Shown here: positions 49,312 to 57,392 of the stretch, piece by piece
How positions within the stretch are numbered: position 1 is the stretch's first letter
How the letters are laid out: every line of letters starts with the position of its first letter
Source: Sphingobium psychrophilum
GTDB lineage: Bacteria > Pseudomonadota > Alphaproteobacteria > Sphingomonadales > Sphingomonadaceae
Reading direction: 5' to 3'
Assembly: GCF_012927105.1 (NCBI RefSeq)
Contig: NZ_JABBFV010000018.1
Location: 23,472-87,471, forward strand
Length of the DNA stretch: 64,000 nucleotides
Notes under the pieces: generated by a model
What the model saw: the letters and a program-made list of their open reading frames with translations, nothing else
Told to the model about the DNA's origin: nothing
Database searches by the model: none
Program-made: the position numbers and the translations under genes

Positions 49312-50916
49312 TTAGACCTTCTCCCCCGCCGCCCGCGCGCGGGGGAGCAAACTGGCATGGTCGCGTTCGACGCGCCACACCAGCAACAGCAATATCAGCA
49401 CCAGCGGCGGCGCGACCCAGTTGATCGACAGGATCGCCCCGCCCAGGTCGCCGCCGCGCGCGTCGCTTATCATGCCCACGGCATAGGGACCGATGCCGAG
49501 GCCAAAGATGGTCGACACGACGATATAGAGGCTGACGGTCAGCCCGCGCATCCGCGGCAGAACCTGTTCGAACAACACGGCATAGAGCGGCGGCATCCAC
49601 ATCGTCAGGATCAGGCTGTACAGCGTGAATCGCAGGTAGAAGTCGCCTGCGTCCGGCGCATGATAGACCCAGAAAGCCAGGCACGGCGAAACGCTCATCG
49701 CGAACAGCGCGACCCAAACCCGGCGCGACAGGCGGTTCGCCCCGATCCGGTCGGACAGCGGCCCGGCGATCAGCGGCCCGACCACGCCGAGGCCAGCCGA
49801 TAACAGGCCGAATTGCAATCCGGTGTCGGCGGGCGACAGGCCATAGCCTTTCATCAGGAATGACGGCGTAAAGCCCATGACGCCATAGTTGATGACGCTT
49901 TGGAGCGCGCCTGCCGCGATGCAGAGCAGCAGCGAAGGATTGCGGGTGATGAGCGCGAAGGCGACCGGATCGCGCCCTTTGAGATTTTGCAGCAGATTGG
50001 CGATGACGAAGGCGCCGAAGCCGATCACGCTCCATTGCACGACATGCGGGCTGATCGCCACGCCGCCGAGCAACAGGGGGGGGCGGGGCGAAAAGGATTC
50101 CGACCAGTGGATCGCCAGCAGCACGGCCAGCAGGATCAGCGCCAGCAGCCCGATATTCAGCGCCCAGTCCCGCGGCGTCGCCCGTGTGCGCGCCAGACTC
50201 ACCCAATGAAAGCCCGGCGTCACCGCGCCCAGCACGTTCAGGCTGGCGCGGAAGGGATGGGGATCATGGGCGGTCGGGATGCCGTCCATGACGCCGCGCT
50301 GCGGTTCGGGCAGGCGGCTCATCAGGAAGGCGATGAGGAAGCCGGGCGTCGCCGCCACGGCAAAGGCGAATTGCCAGCCCTTCAGGCCCAGCGGTGCCGT
50401 GCCTGTGGTGTAGCGCGCGTCCCACCATTGCGCGGCCATGCCGCCGATGATGAGCGATCCGCCCAGGCCGATGGCGATCGCGGCGGCCATCACCGCCATC
50501 ACCATGCCGCGCTTTTCCCGCGGAAAATAATCATAGGTCAGGCTGGTGCCGGCTGGCTGCGATGCCGCTTCGCCGATGCCCACGCACAGGCGCGAGAGCA
50601 TCAGCGTGAAGAAGCCGGTCGCCAAAGCCGCGCCGCCAGTGGCGAGCGACCAGAAGCCGATCGTGATGGCCAGCAGTTTCGTCCTGATCCACCCGTCCGC
50701 CAGCCGCCCCAGCGGCAACGAAAACAGCGCGTAGAAAAGCGCGAACACGGTGCCGTAGAGCAGCCCCATTTCCGCGTCGCCGATCTTCAGGTCCGCCTTG
50801 ATTGCGGGGGCCAGGATGGCGAGGATATTGCGATCGAGCAGGCTGACGAGATTGGTCCCCGCCACCAGCGCCAGCGCATAATAAGCGGTCGAGCGCGAAG
50901 GGGTTGCTATCGTCAC
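49312..50916 (-). CDS. Spinster-type MFS transporter
   Basis: A 534-residue inner-membrane protein with 12 predicted helices plus a periplasmic/cytosolic insertion around residues 210-300. The start is GTG 50916, overlapping the LigW stop (GTGA). LLDRNILAILAPAIKADLKI, GLLYGTVFALFYALFSLPLG and CVGIGEAASQPAGTSLTYDY are the signature of the spinster-like/sugar-phosphate MFS group, common next to aromatic and steroid catabolic genes in sphingomonads. It is the last gene of a run that includes LigW and an aldehyde dehydrogenase and probably imports an aromatic acid. The exact substrate is unknown. Confidence 0.88.
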   Translation of the reverse strand: MTIATPSRSTAYYALALVAGTNLVSLLDRNILAILAPAIKADLKIGDAEMGLLYGTVFALFYALFSLPLGRLADGWIRTKLLAITIGFWSLATGGAALATGFFTLMLSRLCVGIGEAASQPAGTSLTYDYFPREKRGMVMAVMAAAIAIGLGGSLIIGGMAAQWWDARYTTGTAPLGLKGWQFAFAVAATPGFLIAFLMSRLPEPQRGVMDGIPTAHDPHPFRASLNVLGAVTPGFHWVSLARTRATPRDWALNIGLLALILLAVLLAIHWSESFSPRPPLLLGGVAISPHVVQWSVIGFGAFVIANLLQNLKGRDPVAFALITRNPSLLLCIAAGALQSVINYGVMGFTPSFLMKGYGLSPADTGLQFGLLSAGLGVVGPLIAGPLSDRIGANRLSRRVWVALFAMSVSPCLAFWVYHAPDAGDFYLRFTLYSLILTMWMPPLYAVLFEQVLPRMRGLTVSLYIVVSTIFGLGIGPYAVGMISDARGGDLGGAILSINWVAPPLVLILLLLVWRVERDHASLLPRARAAGEKV

Positions 50917-51968
50917 AGGGCGAACACGCGCTCGGCATTGGTCTGCATCAGCTTGCGTTTGGCCTCATCCGAAATATCGAGAGTGTCATGCGCTCGCACT
51001 TCGTCTGCTACATATTCATAGGGATAATCCATCGCATACATGACCCGATCTTCCCCCAGCACCTTTTGCGCGAATGTTATCGCCGGCTCCCAGGCCATGC
51101 CGCTGGTGGTAACGCAGACATTCGACCGCATATAGTCGTGGATCGATTTGTTGAGCGGCTTCATCCGTTCATAGCGCTGCGATCGCACGCCCGCCTGGTG
51201 CATATAGTCCAGCCGGTAGAGCCAATAGGGCAAAGCCTCTCCCATATGGCCGACGACGATCTGCAAATCGGGATAGCGGTCGAAAATGCCGATGGTGATG
51301 AGGCGCAGCAGGTGCATGCCCGTTTCCACGCCAAAGCCGAAGATCGCGCCGTCCAGTCCCGCGTCCAGCATCGGCCCGATCATCGCGTCGGGCGGGGTTG
51401 AGGGGTGAATGTAAAGCGGCTGGCCAGTATCGGCGAGCGCGCGGAAGATCGGGTCGAATTTGGCGTCGTCCAGATATTCGCCCTGGGTATGGCTGTTGAC
51501 CATCACCCCCTTTAAGCCCAGATCGCCAGCGCCGCGCAGGATTTCGGCGGCGGACCAGTCCGGGTCTTGTGGGGCGATCGACGTCATGCCGACGAAGCGC
51601 GTGGGGTGCGCCGCGCAGCGGTCGGCGAGATGATCGTTGGCGCGGGCTACCATCGCCTTGGCCTCTTCCATGTCGAGCAGCGGCTGCACGCCCGGCGAGG
51701 TCAGTGACAGGATCGCCACGTCGATGCCGGTCGCGTCCATGTCCGCCAGCCGCCGGTCGCCAAGGTCGAGCAGCCGGTCGATGATCTGGGTCGCCCGCTC
51801 CGACGGCGATTGGCCGTAAAAGCCCCAGAGCGACACCATGCCCCGGTCCGCCGTCCCGTCGCGCACCATGCGCAGATAGGCGTCAATCTGTTCGCGCGTG
51901 GCGAAGGCTTCTTCGGTGGCGATGCGCCGATAGCCGCGGTCGCCGCCGGTCCTCAGTTCATGGCTCAT
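50913..51968 (-). CDS. ligW: LigW, 5-carboxyvanillate decarboxylase
   Basis: A 351-residue amidohydrolase-fold decarboxylase. The N-terminus (ELRTGGDRGY, RIATEEAFATREQIDAYL), DGTADRGMVSLWGFYGQSPS, DMDATGIDVAILSLTSPGVQ, GAIFGFGVETGMHLLRLITI and YRLDYMHQAGVRSQRYERMK agree almost completely with remembered LigW sequences of Sphingobium and Novosphingobium. Metal ligands (Mn) are the Glu of ATEEAF, His in YIHPST, and Asp in YAMDYPYEYV. LigW converts 5-carboxyvanillate, from the 5,5'-biphenyl (DDVA) branch of lignin catabolism, to vanillate and CO2. ATG 51968 follows AAGGAT. It lies 3 bases after the aldehyde dehydrogenase and overlaps the MFS start. Confidence 0.93.
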   Translation of the reverse strand: MSHELRTGGDRGYRRIATEEAFATREQIDAYLRMVRDGTADRGMVSLWGFYGQSPSERATQIIDRLLDLGDRRLADMDATGIDVAILSLTSPGVQPLLDMEEAKAMVARANDHLADRCAAHPTRFVGMTSIAPQDPDWSAAEILRGAGDLGLKGVMVNSHTQGEYLDDAKFDPIFRALADTGQPLYIHPSTPPDAMIGPMLDAGLDGAIFGFGVETGMHLLRLITIGIFDRYPDLQIVVGHMGEALPYWLYRLDYMHQAGVRSQRYERMKPLNKSIHDYMRSNVCVTTSGMAWEPAITFAQKVLGEDRVMYAMDYPYEYVADEVRAHDTLDISDEAKRKLMQTNAERVFAL

Positions 51969-51971
51969 CGC

Positions 51972-53399
51972 TTATCCTTCGTGAATGGCTTTGGTGACGA
52001 GGCAGGCGTCGATCCCTTCGGGACCGTCTTCCGCGCCATGGCCCGACCATTTGACCCCGCCGAATGGCGAATCCGACCCGCCGATCATCGCCGTGTTGAT
52101 GCCGACCATGCCGGCCTCGACCGTGCGTGCGACCCGGCGCTGCCGTGCGACATCGCTGGTCCAGGCATAGGCGGCCAGGCCATAGGGCAGGCGATTGGCC
52201 TCCGCGATCATGGCTCCCTCATCGGCATAGGCGTTGATGAGGGCGACGGGGCCGAACGGCTCCTCATTCATGATGGCGGCGTCCAAGGGTGTGGCTGACA
52301 GCACAGTCGGGGTGAAGAAATAGCCCGCATTGCCGATCCGTTCGCCCCCGGTCTCAAGACGGGCGCCCTTGGCCACCGCGTCGCCGATCAGGCGGTCCAT
52401 TGCATCCAACCGCCGCGCATTGGCCATCGGTCCCATGACGCTGGCGGGGTCCGATCCATCGCCGACCGTCACCTGCTTGGCCCGATCGACAAAGCCGGCA
52501 AGGAAGCGATCATGCACGCCCGCCTCCACGATGAAGCGGGTGGGCGACACGCATACCTGCCCGGCATTGCGATATTTGCCCGCCACCACTGTATCGAGCG
52601 CCTTGTCGATATCGGCGTCGGCAAAGACCAGCACGGGGCCATGGCCACCCAGTTCCATCGTCGTGCGCTTGCAATCCTCTGCGGCCAGTTTCGCCAGATG
52701 CTTGCCGACGGCGGTGGAGCCGGTGAAGCTCATCTTGCGGATGATGGGAGACGATAGCAGGTGCCGCGACACTTCGTCCGGCACGCCGAACACCGCCTGC
52801 GCGACATCGCCGGGTAGGCCGGCGTCGAGCAGGCATTGCAGCACCCCCAGCGCGGATGCGGGCGTTTCCTCCGCCGCCTTCAAGATCACCGAGCATCCCG
52901 CCGCGATCGGCGCGCCCAGCTTGCGGCCAGGATTGCCGAGCGGGAAGTTCCAGGGGGCGAAGGCCGCGACCGGGCCGACCGGCTCCTTCGTCACCGTGGA
53001 TCGCTGCCCGGCCGGCCGCACCAATGCCCGGCCGTAGAGGCGAAAGACCTCGCCGGCGTAGAAATTGAACAGGCCGACATTCATCATCACTTCGATGCGC
53101 GCTTCGGCCAGCGTCTTGCCCTGTTCCAGCGTGGCGATGCGGGCGAGGTCCTCCTGCCGCTCGACCATCAGCCGCGCTGCACCCTGCAACACAGCCGCCC
53201 GCTCCTGCGGCGTGGAATCGCGCCAACGGTGGAAGCCACGCTGCGCCGCCGCCAGTGCGGCGTCCAAATCCGCCGCATCGGCCAGCGGCAGCTCCGCGAT
53301 CGCTTCGCCGGTGGCCGGGTTGACGACCTTGTGGGTGCGTCGCCCGCCGCCCGACAGCCGCTGGCCGTCGATCATCATGTACAGGTCGGGGTAGGCCAT
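51972..53399 (-). CDS. NAD(P)-dependent aldehyde dehydrogenase in the ligW operon
   Basis: A 475-residue aldehyde dehydrogenase of the succinate-semialdehyde/benzaldehyde-type group. Landmarks are AFAPWNFPLGNPGRKLGAPI, FTGSTAVGKHLAK, the base Glu in TMELGGHGPV, the nucleophile Cys in NAGQVCVSPTRF and EEPFGPVALI. It begins 4 bases after the SnoaL-like gene stop and ends 3 bases before ligW. Vanillin, 5-formylvanillin-type aldehydes or a semialdehyde from ring fission are candidates; a product that feeds LigW (5-carboxyvanillate from 5-formylvanillate) is an attractive guess. It differs clearly from the aldehyde dehydrogenase at 29089. Confidence 0.9.
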   Translation of the reverse strand: MAYPDLYMMIDGQRLSGGGRRTHKVVNPATGEAIAELPLADAADLDAALAAAQRGFHRWRDSTPQERAAVLQGAARLMVERQEDLARIATLEQGKTLAEARIEVMMNVGLFNFYAGEVFRLYGRALVRPAGQRSTVTKEPVGPVAAFAPWNFPLGNPGRKLGAPIAAGCSVILKAAEETPASALGVLQCLLDAGLPGDVAQAVFGVPDEVSRHLLSSPIIRKMSFTGSTAVGKHLAKLAAEDCKRTTMELGGHGPVLVFADADIDKALDTVVAGKYRNAGQVCVSPTRFIVEAGVHDRFLAGFVDRAKQVTVGDGSDPASVMGPMANARRLDAMDRLIGDAVAKGARLETGGERIGNAGYFFTPTVLSATPLDAAIMNEEPFGPVALINAYADEGAMIAEANRLPYGLAAYAWTSDVARQRRVARTVEAGMVGINTAMIGGSDSPFGGVKWSGHGAEDGPEGIDACLVTKAIHEG

Positions 53400-53403
53400 G
53401 GGC

Positions 53404-54162
53404 TCAGGCGCTCACGGCTTCGCGCGCGGCGCGATCGCGGTCGATATCGCCCTGCCAGCGTTCGGCGACGATTTCCTTGCCCGTCACCGGATGGACCATG
53501 TGGAATGGGACCATCTTGTGGGTCGGCCACAACCAGTGATCCTCGATCAGGGCGTCCGGGCCGGTCGGGTCTTCGGGATAGGTGATCTTGGGGAAGGGCA
53601 CATATTCGGCCGGCGTATTGGCCCAGCCCTGGTCGAAATCGGCATGCCATTGCGGCATGTAATTCAGGATCTGGATGCGCCAGATGCCGTCCACCTTCTT
53701 GTAGGTATTTTCGTAGATGCCCCCTTCCCACCATTGGCGCGCGCCGAGCATCGGGTTGGACGGGTCGGTATAATCCTTGTGCCGGCCCGCCTGCATCATG
53801 GAGCGGGCGCGGGCATAGGCGGTGACGCCGTCGGCATCGATATCGACGATATCCTGCAATTGCGGATGGTCGAGCAGGAAGCCGTCGATCGGCCCGTTGG
53901 TGCCATGGGTGAAGCGCTTCTGGAAGCGTTCGACATAGAGGCGGCGAATGCCCGCCTGGCCGCGCCAGACGCCGCCGAAGAATCGCACTTCGCCATCTTG
54001 CGTGAACAGGTCGGCGGTTTCGTTGTAGAGGCATTTATCGATCAGATAGCCGTAGAGATGCTGCAATTTGCGCACGTCCAGCTCATCTTCGCGCCGTTGC
54101 AGGCGGGTGCCAAGGTCGGCGACGTTCTGTTCCAGGCGGGCGATACGGTCGGTCTCGGACAT
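53404..54162 (-). CDS. SnoaL/NTF2-like protein with N-terminal coiled coil
   Basis: A 252-residue protein, ATG 54162 behind GGAGAG. Residues 1-35 (ETDRIARLEQNVADLGTRLQ) should form a coiled coil. Residues 36-175 are a SnoaL/NTF2-like cone (LQHLYGYLIDKCLYNETADL, DGEVRFFGGVWRGQAGIRRL, and IWRIQILNYMPQWHADF). The His/Asp catalytic pair common to bile-acid dehydratases of this group cannot be placed with confidence. Members occur in aromatic and steroid pathways as dehydratases, isomerases or of unknown role. It opens the run SnoaL-aldehyde dehydrogenase-ligW-MFS and has a candidate MarR site 17 bases before its start. Confidence 0.8.
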   Translation of the reverse strand: MSETDRIARLEQNVADLGTRLQRREDELDVRKLQHLYGYLIDKCLYNETADLFTQDGEVRFFGGVWRGQAGIRRLYVERFQKRFTHGTNGPIDGFLLDHPQLQDIVDIDADGVTAYARARSMMQAGRHKDYTDPSNPMLGARQWWEGGIYENTYKKVDGIWRIQILNYMPQWHADFDQGWANTPAEYVPFPKITYPEDPTGPDALIEDHWLWPTHKMVPFHMVHPVTGKEIVAERWQGDIDRDRAAREAVSA

Positions 54163-54178
54163 GATTGGCTCTCCTATC

Positions 54179-54197
54179 ATTGTATGTAACACTTACA
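54179..54197 (-). promoter_or_regulatory. Candidate MarR operator before the SnoaL-ligW operon
   Basis: Read on the minus strand, TGTAAGTGTTACATACAAT is an imperfect palindrome (TGTAAGTG-T-TACATACA). It fills the 37-base gap between the MFS gene stop and the SnoaL-like start, and suggests an internal, regulated promoter there. Confidence 0.5.
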
Positions 54198-54199
54198 GA

Positions 54200-55624
54200 T
54201 TAGACGGCTTTCGCGGCCAGTCGCTCCACTTCCTCGCGATAGGGGCGGATGGCGCGGACCATGCAGAGCGTGGCGATCGGCAGCAGCACGCCCGCGGTCA
54301 TCACCAGCGACTTCCAGAGCTGGCTGGGATCGCCGACGATATAGTCCTGCACCAGGCCGACGAGGAAACTGCCCATTGCGCCGAAGAAGGTGAACATGAA
54401 CAGGTAGATCGCCGTCACTTGGCCCCGCATCGCATTGGGCGCGACGCGCTGGATCGCGGCGTTTTGCGGTACGGCACCGGCGATGCCGAACATCGCGCCG
54501 ATGCTGGCGACGCCCAGCGAGGCGTAGCCATTGGGCATCAGCGGGGCGAGGATGGCGCACACCGTCACACAGCCGAAGAAGATCGCGGCGGCGCGGACAT
54601 TGGCGTCGGCATGGCGCTTGGCCAGCCATTCGACGAAGATGCCACCCAGCAGCAGGCCAGTGAGCGAGGCGACCAGCGTCATCGACCCCATCACCGCGCC
54701 GATCTGCGCCTCGTTCCAGCCATAGGTGCGGATCATGAAGGGCACGCGCCAGAATTGCAGGCCGAACACCTCGATCGCGCTCAGCGCCAGCCCGGCGAAC
54801 AGCGGGTAATAGACGCGGCGCTTGGCATGGATCGCCTTGGCGGCGTCGAGGCCGGTGAAGGTCAGGATGCGGCGGCCGAGCGATACGTCGATGGGGGGCG
54901 TGATCGTGCCGGCGGGGGGCGCCTGGCGAGGCGGTTCCTTGACCGTTAGGAACAGCAGGCCGACGAACAAAGCGGGCAGGCCCAGCCAGATCATCAGCCA
55001 TTGCCAGCCCAATATGGTCAGGCCCCCATGCTGGGTCGGCGCCCATCCCGCCGCGGTCGCGATCAGCATCCCGCCGATCGCCGGCCCCAGCGTGGTGCCG
55101 CCGATAAAGCCGAATTGCAGCAGGGCAAAGGCGCGGGTCAATATGCGCGGCGGGAAGGCGTCGGCCAGCAGTGAGTAGGAAGACGGCGCATGAGCCGATC
55201 CCCCTGCAGCCAGGAAAACGCGACTGCCGACGAACTGGCCGAACGTCTGGGCTATGCCGCCCAGCGAGGTGATGACGCCCAGCGCCGCGCACCCGCCCGC
55301 CAGCACGAACTTGCGCGGGAAGATGTCGGCCAGGCGCGCCAGCGGGATGCCGACGAACAGATAGCAGATGATGCTGGCGGGACCGGCCAGGAAGCCGAGT
55401 TGGGAATCGGACAGGCCGAAATCCGCCTTGATCCGTTCCGCCAGCATCGCGAACACAACCTGTTCGAAGAAGGTGGCGAAGGTCGCCAGGATGATGACGA
55501 ACAGCGCCCAATAGGCGGCGCCTGTCGAGTAAGGCGGGCGCGCGGAGGCAGCGGCATCAAGCGATGCGGTCGCTTCTGCATCCCATAAACTATCGCTCGC
55601 AATCGGCGCGGGTGCCAGGGCCAT
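54200..55624 (-). CDS. Spinster-type MFS transporter, second copy
   Basis: A 474-residue inner-membrane protein; ATG 55624 has GGAGAGGAGAAGG upstream. Twelve helices are predicted. The first reads YWALFVIILATFATFFEQVV and is followed by FGLSDSQLGFLAGPASIICY and VGSRVFLAAGGSAHAPSSYS, the spinster-like pattern. The usual acidic residue of helix 1 is replaced in this copy by the FFEQ segment. It is upstream of the SnoaL-ligW run and divergent from the third LigD-like SDR. It probably imports or exports a lignin-derived aromatic compound. Confidence 0.88.
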   Translation of the reverse strand: MALAPAPIASDSLWDAEATASLDAAASARPPYSTGAAYWALFVIILATFATFFEQVVFAMLAERIKADFGLSDSQLGFLAGPASIICYLFVGIPLARLADIFPRKFVLAGGCAALGVITSLGGIAQTFGQFVGSRVFLAAGGSAHAPSSYSLLADAFPPRILTRAFALLQFGFIGGTTLGPAIGGMLIATAAGWAPTQHGGLTILGWQWLMIWLGLPALFVGLLFLTVKEPPRQAPPAGTITPPIDVSLGRRILTFTGLDAAKAIHAKRRVYYPLFAGLALSAIEVFGLQFWRVPFMIRTYGWNEAQIGAVMGSMTLVASLTGLLLGGIFVEWLAKRHADANVRAAAIFFGCVTVCAILAPLMPNGYASLGVASIGAMFGIAGAVPQNAAIQRVAPNAMRGQVTAIYLFMFTFFGAMGSFLVGLVQDYIVGDPSQLWKSLVMTAGVLLPIATLCMVRAIRPYREEVERLAAKAV

Positions 55625-55685
55625 GAGCCTTCTCCTCTCCACTTCTCCCTTTGTTCACAGGGATGAAATTTCGGCTTGGCGAATT

Positions 55686-55705
55686 TGTAAGTGAACTATA
55701 CGAAT
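55686..55705 (+). promoter_or_regulatory. Candidate MarR-type site between MFS and SDR
   Basis: TGTAAGTGAACTATACGAAT shares TGTAAGTG and the AT-rich right half with the site at 54179-54197. It lies 62 bases from the MFS start and 53 from the SDR start in the divergent gap, so one bound protein could control both. Confidence 0.4.
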
Positions 55706-55757
55706 ATGGCGAGAGAAAAATGCACGTTCGTTATAATGATCGTCATAGGAGAATAGG

Positions 55758-56660
55758 ATGCTCGATTTTGCGGGACGCACCGCCTTCGTGACCGGTGGCG
55801 CCAATGGCATCGGCCTGGGTCTGGTCCGCGCCTTGCTGGCGCAGGGGTGCAAGGTGGCGATCGCCGATATTCGCGAAGATGCGCTGGCCGCGGCCGTCAA
55901 GACGCTCGACAATCAAAGCGTTATGGCTGTCCAACTCGATGTCGCATCGCGTGAAGGTTTTGCGCAAGCGGCGGACGAGGCGGAGGCAGCCTTGGGTCCG
56001 GTCAGTCTGGTTTTCAACAATGCGGGCATCAATCTGTTCCAGACGATAGACGAGTCCAGCTACGACGACTGGGATTGGGTGATGGGGGTCAATCTGCATG
56101 GCGTCATCAACGGCGTGATGACGTTCGCGCCGCGGATGAAGGCGCTGGGGCAGGGCGGTCATATCGTTAACACCGCATCGATGGCGAGTTTCCTGTGCGG
56201 CGGCGCGCCCGGCATCTACAACACCACTAAATTCGCGGTGCGCGGCATGAGCGAGTCCCTGCGCTACAGCCTGTCGCCCCATGGCATCGGTGTGTCCGTG
56301 CTCTGCCCTGGCCTGGTGAAGAGCCATATCTACGCCAGCGACGAAGTGCGGCCATCCGTGCTCAGCGGCGGCGCGAAGCCGGTGGACAGCGCGGCGGTAG
56401 GGCGGCTGGAGCAATTGCACCAGTTTGGCATGGATCCGGACGTCATCGCCGCCCGCACATTGGAAGCGGTGCAGGAGAACCGCTTCCACATCTTCCCCCA
56501 TCCCGAATTTCGCGACGAATTGGCGACGGTGTTCGATGAAATACTCGCCGATTTTCGCGACTATCCGCAGGATGCCGGCTTCGAGCAGCGCACCGGCTTT
56601 GAAAAGATGCGCCGCGACAATTATGCCAAGGCCCGGCGCGCGGCGCGCGAACGCGCTTAA
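55758..56660 (+). CDS. LigD-type C-alpha short-chain dehydrogenase, copy C
   Basis: A 300-residue SDR, ATG 55758 behind AGGAGA. FVTGGANGIGLGLVRALLAQ, NNAGINLFQ, DDWDWVMGVNLHGVINGVMT, the catalytic Ser in NTASMASF, YNTTK and the C-terminal NRFHIFPHPEFRDEL follow the LigD family plan shared with copies A and B. The family oxidises C-alpha alcohols of beta-ether dimers. Three copies in one window fit the known need for dehydrogenases of both C-alpha configurations, and for variants with syringyl or C3-modified dimers. It converges on the winged-helix gene with a 4-base overlap of stops. Confidence 0.87.
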   Translation: MLDFAGRTAFVTGGANGIGLGLVRALLAQGCKVAIADIREDALAAAVKTLDNQSVMAVQLDVASREGFAQAADEAEAALGPVSLVFNNAGINLFQTIDESSYDDWDWVMGVNLHGVINGVMTFAPRMKALGQGGHIVNTASMASFLCGGAPGIYNTTKFAVRGMSESLRYSLSPHGIGVSVLCPGLVKSHIYASDEVRPSVLSGGAKPVDSAAVGRLEQLHQFGMDPDVIAARTLEAVQENRFHIFPHPEFRDELATVFDEILADFRDYPQDAGFEQRTGFEKMRRDNYAKARRAARERA

Positions 56661-57232
56661 TGCGCGAACAGGTCGCCTTGCCGGGGCGGGGCGGCCGGTC
56701 GCCTTGGCGCAGCCGGCGTGCCGATCAGCACGCGGGCGCGGCCCGTGAGCGTATACACCGCCTGCCGCTGCGCCCCGCGATTGAGATGGTCGACGCGATA
56801 CCCCTGATAATGGCGCTTGAGCAGGCCGGCCTTGACCAGTTCAGACGCGGCCCGGCTGAGATTGGTCTTGCCCGACGCGCGCACGCGATTGCGCACCTCC
56901 TCCTGCACCAGCACATCGTCGGCGGTTGCGTCGCCGGTCAGCCTGGCGTCCTTGCGCAGTTCGTCGCGCACCCGCTCCACCAGCGCCATGCGGCGCGGAT
57001 CGCGATGCCCCATCGGCGTCAGCGCATCGCATAACCAGTCGCGCAGCGCGACCAGCCCTTCGCCCACCCGCACTTCCGGCCCCGCGCTGCCATCCGGTCG
57101 CGCCACGTCCGCGATCAGCGTCAGCAGCATGAAGGCGTATCGCGGCCGCGAGCAGCAATGCGACAATTGGTCCAGCAGCAGCGAAAGATCGCTGCCGCCT
57201 GGAATGCGGGACAAGGCGGGCGCATGAAACAT
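56657..57232 (-). CDS. Hypothetical protein with C-terminal winged-helix region
   Basis: A 191-residue basic protein from ATG 57232; the frame is open upstream to a GTG at 57331 inside an inverted repeat, so the start is uncertain. The N-terminal part (HAPALSRIPGGSDLSLLLDQ) and the middle (RPRYAFMLLTLIADVARPDG) are helical. Residues 125-175, SGKTNLSRAASELVKAGLLK followed by YQGYRVDHLN and QAVYTLTGRARVLI, look like a winged helix. No family was recognised. The repeat upstream suggests autoregulation. The C-terminal PRRPAAPPRQGDLF is a flexible tail. Confidence 0.65.
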   Translation of the reverse strand: MFHAPALSRIPGGSDLSLLLDQLSHCCSRPRYAFMLLTLIADVARPDGSAGPEVRVGEGLVALRDWLCDALTPMGHRDPRRMALVERVRDELRKDARLTGDATADDVLVQEEVRNRVRASGKTNLSRAASELVKAGLLKRHYQGYRVDHLNRGAQRQAVYTLTGRARVLIGTPAAPRRPAAPPRQGDLFAH

Positions 57233-57301
57233 ATCGTGAATCAAGCACAGAGCGAGTCGCTTGGGAATCCGCTTTTTTTCGCGAGTCGCATTTTGTCGCT
57301 C

Positions 57302-57351
57302 GTGACACTTTGCCCTCCGGTAAAGTGTCACGGCGGAAATTTTACCGGAGG
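57302..57351. promoter_or_regulatory. Two overlapping inverted repeats upstream of the winged-helix gene
   Basis: GTGACACTTT (57302-57311) pairs with AAAGTGTCAC (57322-57331), a perfect 10-bp repeat. CCTCCGGTAAA (57314-57324) pairs with TTTACCGGAGG (57341-57351), an 11-bp repeat. The second uses bases of the first, so as RNA the two stems exclude each other; as DNA they form adjacent operators. They lie between the sensor kinase stop and the winged-helix gene. Confidence 0.6.
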
Positions 57352-57392
57352 ACGGGGGCGTCCCGCGCTGGCGTTAGCCGGATTGAGCGCCT

